Below, one piece after another: positions 29,868-35,000 of a stretch of DNA of 35,000 bases; the stretch's first letter is position 1; each line of letters starts with the position of its first letter. A program made the translations under genes and the position numbers. The notes beneath the pieces were generated by a model. It was not told where the DNA came from. It saw only the letters and a list, made by a program, of their open reading frames with translations, and ran no database searches. The stretch is taken from NCBI GenBank assembly GCA_963575745.1, contig CAUYUJ010016060.1, positions 1,635,086 to 1,670,085 on the forward strand, in the 5' to 3' direction. The DNA comes from Prorocentrum cordatum. Its lineage: Eukaryota > Sar > Dinophyceae > Prorocentrales > Prorocentraceae.

Positions 29868-30155
29868 ACCCGGGCGAGGGAGGGGGAGGGAGGGGGAGGG
29901 AGGAGGACCAAGGGGGAGGGAGGAGGAGGGGGGAGGGAGGAGGACCGAGGGGGGAGGGAGGAGGACCGAGGGGGGGGAGGAGGAGGGAGGAGGGAGGGGG
30001 AGGGAGGAGGACCGAGGGGGAGGAGGGAGGAGGAGGGAGGGGAGGGAGGGGGAGGAGGGAGGAGGAAGAGGGAGGAGGAGGGAGGAGGAGGAGGAGGAGG
30101 AGGAGGAGGAGGGGGAGGGAGAAGGAGGGGGAGGAGGAGGGAGGAGGGGGAGGGC
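29868..30155. repeat. GGGAGG/GGA purine tract
   Basis: Nearly 290 bp of purine with GGGAGG, GGACCGAGG and GGA units. Confidence 0.95.
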
Positions 30156-30389
30156 CGAGGCTCCGACGTGCTTGTGCGTACTTTCCCATCTGGCCCCAGA
30201 GGCCCCCGCCAGAGACCTCCAGGGACCTCTAGGCACTTTGGCAGCGCCAGCGGGGCCCCGCGGCACCGGTGATAGCTGCGGAGCCCCTCCTACTGCCATT
30301 GTGTGATGAGAAGCAGGTGCACGCTACGACACCCTGTTTCCTCCTCCCACCTCCCTTTTTTCTCCTCTCTCCTCCTTCCTGGCCTCCCA

Positions 30390-30398
30390 TGATGTTGG

Positions 30399-30469
<71 letters not shown>

Positions 30470-30494
30470 CTGATGCTGATGCTGATGCTGATGC

Positions 30495-30547
<53 letters not shown>

Positions 30548-30600
30548 CTGATGACGCTGATGCTGATGCTGATGCTGATGTTGATGCTGATGATGTCTCT
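30390..30600. repeat. GAT microsatellite
   Basis: Pure GAT runs interrupted by GCTGAT blocks. It produces poly-Met, poly-Asp, poly-Ser and poly-Ile ORFs. Confidence 0.96.
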
Positions 30601-30928
30601 ATGCCGTCGCCCTCGCAATCGCGCACCCCAACGTTGTGCGCCAGTCCGTGTCTGGTATGTCTTCTTGTCTGCAGCTTAGCCTGGCTTGAGCACCAGCCGA
30701 AAGCTTGTGATTTCGAATTCGGCTCCAGGGGGTTCTCCCGAGATCCTGGCGTTGCATCGTGTTCTTGGGGTCTCGGGCCCTGGGACCATCACAGATGGAT
30801 CCGGTTCGAAGCATGCTGCAGAAAGACGGGGTCTAGGGCTCCAGTCGTGATTTGTCGCGATGTTCTAGCTCTTCCGCAACGTCGCACCAGGAGGGAGGCC
30901 CACACGGTCGCCGGTGTTGACCCACCAC

Positions 30929-31028
30929 GCTTCGGCGCGACGAGCTATCCACATCCCGGTCCCAAAGCGTCAACGTCCCGAGTGTTTCCCCGCTTTCCGC
31001 CCCGCGGAGCGGAGCGACGAGTTAAGCA
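30929..31028 (+). repeat. Dispersed ~100-bp repeat, copy 1
   Basis: It aligns with 33422-33520: CTTCGGCGCGA, TCCACRTCC, AAGCGTC, ACGTCCCG and CGCGGAGCG in the same order. Confidence 0.75.
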
Positions 31029-31244
31029 AGAGCTCCCGATCGTACATTTCCAACCACGTCCAACCCGAGCACGGTGGCTGCTCTCGAGAAGGCGCTGCGG
31101 CCACAATTCCTGTGGGCCTGCGCACGCCCGGTCAGGTCCCGAGGGGTGGATGCATCGACCTCCAGTCGCCCATTGATGCCCGATGGGGGCTCGACAGCCC
31201 ACCCCGCCCAGGAGCGCGCGGATTTCCGTCAAGCAGTGGCGAAG

Positions 31245-31446
31245 CGTCCCGGCTCGCCTATAGCCCTACCAAACAATGTTCTAAGAACCTCGTGTGGTTT
31301 CCACGAAGTATGTTTAGAACATTTCTGGCTGAGATTGTCTTGTTTTAACACATCGGGTTTATGTTATAAGAACATTGTTTTTGTTCTTAGAACATCTTTG
31401 GGTTCTAAGAACATTTCGTGGTAGGACTATAGGAATGCCGGGACGG
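31245..31446. mobile_element. Foldback element with GTTCTAAGAAC palindromes (R6)
   Basis: The left end CGTCCCGGCTCGCCTATAGC mirrors the right end (complement CGTCCCGGCATTCCTATAGT), then ATGTTCTAAGAACC mirrors its counterpart. The interior has several GTTCTTAGAAC-like words. It is AT-rich in GC-rich surroundings. No clear target duplication. Confidence 0.8.
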
Positions 31447-31650
31447 TCGGTCCCTGCTCAATACCGGCGGCTTACCGCCGATTCTAGTCCGATGCTCTCC
31501 CCCCCATTGGGCCCGGTGCTTCCTTCGAACGCTGCCCCTCATGGCCGCACCCCCGACGACCCCGCGGGTCCTCGCCTCCGGGGCTCCGCGCGCGGTTCTC
31601 ATGCCAAGCTTGCAACCCTCCTGCGCATCCTTGTCAAGCTTCCTCTCAGG

Positions 31651-31843
31651 CCGGACGAAAGGGGGGATTGGGAAGGGGGGGGGTCGAAATTTGCTGCATG
31701 CAGCTGGTCTCGGCTTCACCGGGGGGCCCAGTCCTCGATACAAAGCCGCCTCCGGCGCCGGGAGGCGCCGGGAAAATCAGCTGCGTGAGCTGATTCTCAA
31801 ATCCCCCCTTTGCTATCCCCCCTTTCGCCCGACCCGATCCTCG
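31651..31843. mobile_element. Foldback family R5, copy 2
   Basis: Inverted ends of about 58 bp: GGCCGGACGAAAGGGGGGAT on the left against ATCCCCCCTTTCGCCCGACC-type sequence on the right, then GGGGGG blocks and CAGCTG on both arms. It shares its interior with 10637-10805. Confidence 0.85.
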
Positions 31844-32000
31844 CAAGCGTCTCCCGCAACCCTCCCCGGGGCCCCGGAGTGCTCGTGCCAGCTGCGAGAC
31901 TGCTCTGGCATTCGGCCTCTGGACTGCACGAGTGCCCCCTCGACGGCCCCCCAGGTCCTTCGTTTTGAGCGTTGGGTCTCTTTTCGTTGTTCGTTTTAGT

Positions 32001-32160
32001 CAGGAGGGGAAGAAACACACAGACACGATAATTCGTCGATCCCCGGAAAATATAGAAAAATATGGGAAAGGAGGGGAAGACAAAAACTCAGAAAATATAG
32101 GAAAACATGGGGAATCCTTTTCTTGGTGTGTATTTATTTGCGTGTCCCAGGGCCCCTTCA
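32001..32160 (+). mobile_element. Dispersed repeat family R7, copy 3
   Basis: A full copy from CAGGAGGGGAAGAAACACAC to GTGTCCCAGGGCCCCTTCA. It is flanked by an imperfect ~36-bp direct repeat (TTTTGAGCGTTGGGT..., about 31964-31999 and 32161-32197). Confidence 0.85.
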
Positions 32161-32389
32161 GTTTTGAGCGTTGGGTTTCCTTTCGTTGCTCGTTTTTGGC
32201 GCCATTTCGGTTCGAACAGCGTTGTGGTCGGAGCCGGGAGCCTCGAGCTGCTGCCGGCCGCGCGCGGTGGGGGGACGGGGGAAGGCTTCCTGGAGACCCC
32301 CCCGATTCTCGGAAGTCGCGGCCTCGATTCCAGATGTCAGGCCGGCGCCTTCTGAAAATCGGCCTCCTCGTGAGGTGCCTCCCTCCCTT

Positions 32390-32548
32390 CAGGAGGGAAA
32401 AAACACACAGACACAATTCATCGTCGAGCCCCAGGAAAATATGAAAAAATATGGGAAGTGGGGGGGAGCACAGAAACCCAGAACATACAGGAGAACATGA
32501 GGAATAGTCTTATCTGTGTGCATTTATTTGTGTGTCCTGGGGCCCCTC
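32390..32548 (+). mobile_element. Dispersed repeat family R7, copy 4
   Basis: A full copy from CAGGAGGGAAAAAACACACA to GTGTGTCCTGGGGCCCCTC, 389 bp after copy 3 in the same orientation. Confidence 0.85.
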
Positions 32549-32756
32549 GCTCCCTCCCCCCACGCCCCCGTTGCGCGCGCTGGTGGCAGCGTCGGGGGGC
32601 CCGTCGTCGGCGGCGCACACAGGAGTGGCCCCTCGCTGGGGAGGAGCCTTCCGGTGCGGGTCCCCCGGGGGGTCCCTGCCGCACTGGTCTGCGCGCCGGG
32701 GTCCGGCTTCCCCGCGGCCCCGGGCCGCCGCCGCGGCAGAGGTCACCCTTTCAGCC

Positions 32757-32921
32757 ATGCGCAGAGGGGGGTGGGGGGGGGGGGGGGGGGGGGCTTCTCA
32801 GAAGCACCCCTGCTTCTGAGAAGGCGCGGGCCTAATCTGTAGATGCAGGGCCAGCGCCTTCTGAGAAGCAGCCTGCTTCTAAGAAGCCCCCCCCCCCCCC
32901 CCCACCCCCCTCTGCGCGCCG
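32757..32921. mobile_element. Foldback family R4, copy 2, with long G and C runs
   Basis: The left arm is GCGCAGAGGGGGGTGGGG plus a G-run, then GCTTCTCAGAAGCA. The right arm is its complement with a C-run and CCCCCCTCTGCGC. It contains four CTTCTnAGAAG words. The homopolymer lengths may be affected by sequencing. Confidence 0.85.
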
Positions 32922-33172
32922 CCAACCCTTGCCTGGGACAACGCCTTGCGCGTCGCCGCAGTCGGCCCCCCCGAACCATGCAGACATAGTGTCGGACTCC
33001 GTGCGCGGCGGGTCCCACGGGGGCCACGCGGGCGCTCGGGAGCCTCAGCGCTGCAGTCTCGCTGCGGGCGCTCTGCGGCCGCATCGCCCGGGCCACGGCG
33101 TGTTGGAAGGTGTCCGTGCTATGTGTTGGCTCCCGACGTGCGCCTCCGCGGAGGGAGGGGCGGCGCACAGCA

Positions 33173-33370
33173 TTCGGGAGCGGCAAAAAGAGGGGGGTGA
33201 TGACTAGGGGGGGGGGTATCATGGCGGGGGCCATGATATTTCCTCAGATTTCATGGCGCCTCTTCTGATTCCATTTTGTCACTGGCCCCCCCGCTGGGCC
33301 GCGCACGTGCCGCCGGTCATGATTTGCACCCCCCCCTCTTGGACACCCCCCCCTCTTGGCCGCTCCCGAA
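33173..33370. mobile_element. Foldback family R3, copy 2
   Basis: Ends TTCGGGAGCGGCAAAAAGAG and CTCTTGGCCGCTCCCGAA, with central ATCATGGCGGGGGCCATGAT. Highly similar to 20991-21184. Confidence 0.9.
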
Positions 33371-33421
33371 GTATTGCGGTCGGGACTTTTGGGCTCGGCG
33401 TGCCGCGCCGCAGGTTCTGGC

Positions 33422-33520
33422 CCACCGCGTTTCGGCGCGATGCGCTCTCCACGTCCAGGCCTCCAAGCGTCGGCGTCCCGCCTCGAGCCCCGCCTCCCGC
33501 ACCGCGGAGCGAAGTGAGAC
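33422..33520 (+). repeat. Dispersed ~100-bp repeat, copy 2
   Basis: Partner of 30929-31028. Confidence 0.75.
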
Positions 33521-33699
33521 GCTATATATCTGTTCACAGGGCATAGCGCGTCGTGACACGCTGCGCAGCAGCTGCCGACTTCGGTATGTCCGTCTGCGTC
33601 CCAGTGAGGGGCGGCCCGGCCGATCAGTAGCAAGCGTACCCCCTTTCGTGGCGACTCCCTCGCCTCGCTCCAACATTCGGTGCCGCCCAGCTCCAAGAA

Positions 33700-33835
33700 G
33701 GCGGGGGGGCTTCTCCGAGGGCAGGGCCTCTGAATGCCGCGGGGGGCTTATGAGGCCTTCTCACAAGTCGGGAGCGCTTCTAAGAAGACCCCCTGCCTCC
33801 TTAGAAGCACCCCTGCTTTCTCCGAAGGCCGGTCC
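33700..33835. mobile_element. R4-related cluster of CTTCTnAGAAG words (degenerate)
   Basis: It contains GGCTTCTCCGAGG, GGCCTTCTCAC, GCTTCTAAGAAG, CCTTAGAAGCA and TTCTCCGAAGGCC with G/C runs. The arms are only partly inverted, so it is probably a decayed or composite copy. Confidence 0.6.
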
Positions 33836-34180
33836 CTTTTCGCCATTGTGCTCGCCGCGAAAAGATGTCAGCAGCTGAAGCGGATGTCAGACATGGCACG
33901 ACGGACGTAGCTTGTCTTCCTCCTCCTCGCCGCTCTCCCCGCCCTTGCCGCCTATCCTCCTGCCACTTCTCCTCATCCTGGCCCTCCCCCTCCCCTTTCC
34001 CCCCTCCTCCCCCACTGCCCCCGCCACCATATTGCCCTCCTCCACCTCCTCTCACCGTTCACGAGTCGCATTGGGATTCGAAGTGTCTCACGCAGCCGCC
34101 GTGCCGTGGTAGGACCGTCCTTCTGGACGTATGTCGGCGCCTCGCATCGCCTCCCCTCGCCCCCGCCCCTGGCCGCCCAG

Positions 34181-34216
34181 TACTACGACCCCCGCGTCTG
34201 CATGAGGGCCGCAGAG
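34181..34216 (+). CDS. FBA: Class II fructose-bisphosphate aldolase, exon YYDPRV...RAAE
   Basis: Twelve codons read YYDPRVCMRAAE. They continue directly from PNKK of the previous exon, as in the family (PNKKYYDPRVWLRxG). The second Arg corresponds to E. coli FbaA Arg331, which contacts substrate (family knowledge). Cys and Met replace the common Trp-Leu. The acceptor is GCCGCCCAG|TAC after a good pyrimidine tract (CTCCCCTCGCCCCCGCCCC). I place the donor at GCAGAG|GACTGG (GA type, as in the two introns before). About 20 C-terminal residues remain and are probably downstream of the window. Confidence 0.87.
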
Positions 34217-35000
34217 GACTGGCCACTGCGCCCAGGGGGTGGTGCCCTGCGACGCGAAACGGGGCAGCAGGCTTGATTGAGGAGGGGGAGGAGGGGCGCA
34301 GCAGCAGGACGGCGGGAGCAGCGAGGAGAAGAGGAGAGAGAGAAGGAGGGAGTATAGGGGAAAGCCGAAGGAGGGGAAAAGAGGGGGAGGGAGTGACAAG
34401 GGAGCAGGAGGAGAAGGCGGAGGAGTGGGGGAGAGACTGACCAGCCGTTGCGCCCTCCTCCGTGTTGCCCTTCCCCCCGCAGCTATGTGGGCCGAGGTCT
34501 ACCTCGGACGGGGCCAGGACGGGGATACATCCGTTCCAGAGCGTTCTGGAACGCTCTCAGATCGTTTCGGAACGCTCCGAGAAGGCCGCGGCGCCTGACA
34601 CATTCTCCAGAGTCGCCGGATCTTAGAGATTCTTCATCTATGCTCACCCGATTGTATCCTCGTCTTGGCTTCGCCTTAGGCTGCCTTTTTGCCACGCCAC
34701 GCCCCAGGATCCGGACCCAGACTCCAGGCATTGCCGCCATCGGCTCACAATCGGCCCCCATTTGCCGCTTCCCTCGTCGGCATGCCCCCTTTCGAGCTAT
34801 CCCTTGCCAGCGACGCGTCGGGGCGCATCGCCGCCCCGATCGATGTTACGGGAGCTTCCATTCTCTAGACCTCGAAAGGATCAAAATTATTTTGCTTCGA
34901 ACGATCCGTACCGAGACCTGCGGTGTTTGATCCCTACGGTGCTTGCGCCCATTGGAACGATGTGCGCGTGACCGGGTGGTGTCGGCCAGTGCGGCGGTCT
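34217..35000 (+). other. Start of intron 8 of FBA, nothing certain inside
   Basis: It contains a purine-rich stretch (34275-34435) and a 9-bp-stem hairpin AGAGCGTTC/GAACGCTCT at 34539-34558 with a related half-site just after. A pyrimidine-CAG acceptor at 34482 followed by ATG-TGG-GCC-GAG could be a further small exon, but the phase does not fit the preceding GA donor. The rest shows no recognisable feature. Confidence 0.5.

Larger units (their letters stand above)
29216..34180 (+). other. Intron 7 of FBA (GA donor, AG acceptor, 4,965 bp)
   Basis: The donor is AAG|GACGCC and the acceptor is CCGCCCAG|TACTAC. It contains a dispersed repeat at 29335, a purine tract, a GAT tract, a repeat pair 30929/33422, foldbacks at 31245, 31651, 32757, 33173 and 33700, and R7 copies at 32001 and 32390. 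I see nothing recognisable in 29470-29865 or 33545-33690. Confidence 0.83.

Noticed and set aside
19745-31535. tRNA-like or tRNA-derived SINE signal (A-box-like TGGTTCAGGGG on the minus strand at about 19800; a related stretch at 31445-31535)
   Set aside because: The two stretches are alike over about 80 bp, but no B box, no cloverleaf and no acceptor stem can be drawn, so it is not called as an RNA gene.
34483-34496. Candidate 14-nt exon ct-ATG-TGG-GCC-GAG after a good CAG acceptor, giving RAAED-S-MWAE
   Set aside because: It aligns with the family (RAGQTSMIAR) only if the previous exon ends at GACT|GG, a donor type not otherwise seen here. With the preferred GAG|GA donor the phase fails. 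It is left open, not annotated.
1-35000. Dinoflagellate spliced-leader sequence, rRNA or U snRNA genes
   Set aside because: I looked for the CCATTTTGGCTCAAG core and familiar rRNA/snRNA words and saw none. The look was by eye, so a diverged copy could be missed.

Overview
The window looks like nuclear DNA of a large-genome, GC-rich dinoflagellate (a Prorocentrum-like genome would fit; the species cannot be fixed from sequence). The evidence is a bacterial-type class II aldolase cut into very small exons, introns that mostly lack GT donors (GC and GA instead) but end in AG, non-LTR reverse transcriptase remnants of the type common in dinoflagellates, and very abundant simple repeats.

The one real host gene I can support is not visible as a long ORF. 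Eight short exons on the + strand (13-87, 5258-5368, 11493-11528, 19219-19273, 20590-20608, 23106-23181, 29147-29215, 34181-34216) join in frame into 159 codons. They match the C-terminal half of a type A class II fructose-1,6-bisphosphate aldolase, from the DGVDN segment to just before the C-terminus. The N-terminal exons lie upstream of the window and the last exon probably lies downstream. Only 477 of 35,000 bases are supported exon; the introns run from 1.3 to 7.7 kb. In algae with secondary plastids this enzyme class is usually the plastid (Calvin cycle) aldolase. The transit peptide is outside the window, so location is inference.

Layout. Intron 1 (88-5257): ATC microsatellites, a 192-bp foldback element with a 9-bp target duplication, a ~100-bp satellite and a 43-bp minisatellite. 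Intron 2 (5369-11492): CTC tracts and LINE remnant A. Intron 3 (11529-19218): AT and GAG tracts, LINE remnants B and C, and a GAT tract. Intron 4 (19274-20589): little recognisable. Intron 5 (20609-23105): four foldback elements. Intron 6 (23182-29146): a ~4.7-kb array of a 12-bp pyrimidine-CAG repeat, with a large segment duplicated inside it. Intron 7 (29216-34180): purine and GAT tracts and at least eight short foldback or dispersed repeats.

All three LINE remnants lie in the sense direction of the aldolase gene and all are broken. Long ORFs elsewhere (poly-Asp, poly-Ser/Pro/Leu, EEDL, LQIF and RKIW types) come from translating microsatellites and are not reported as genes. I found no rRNA, tRNA, CRISPR array, bacterial operon or virus-like gene.
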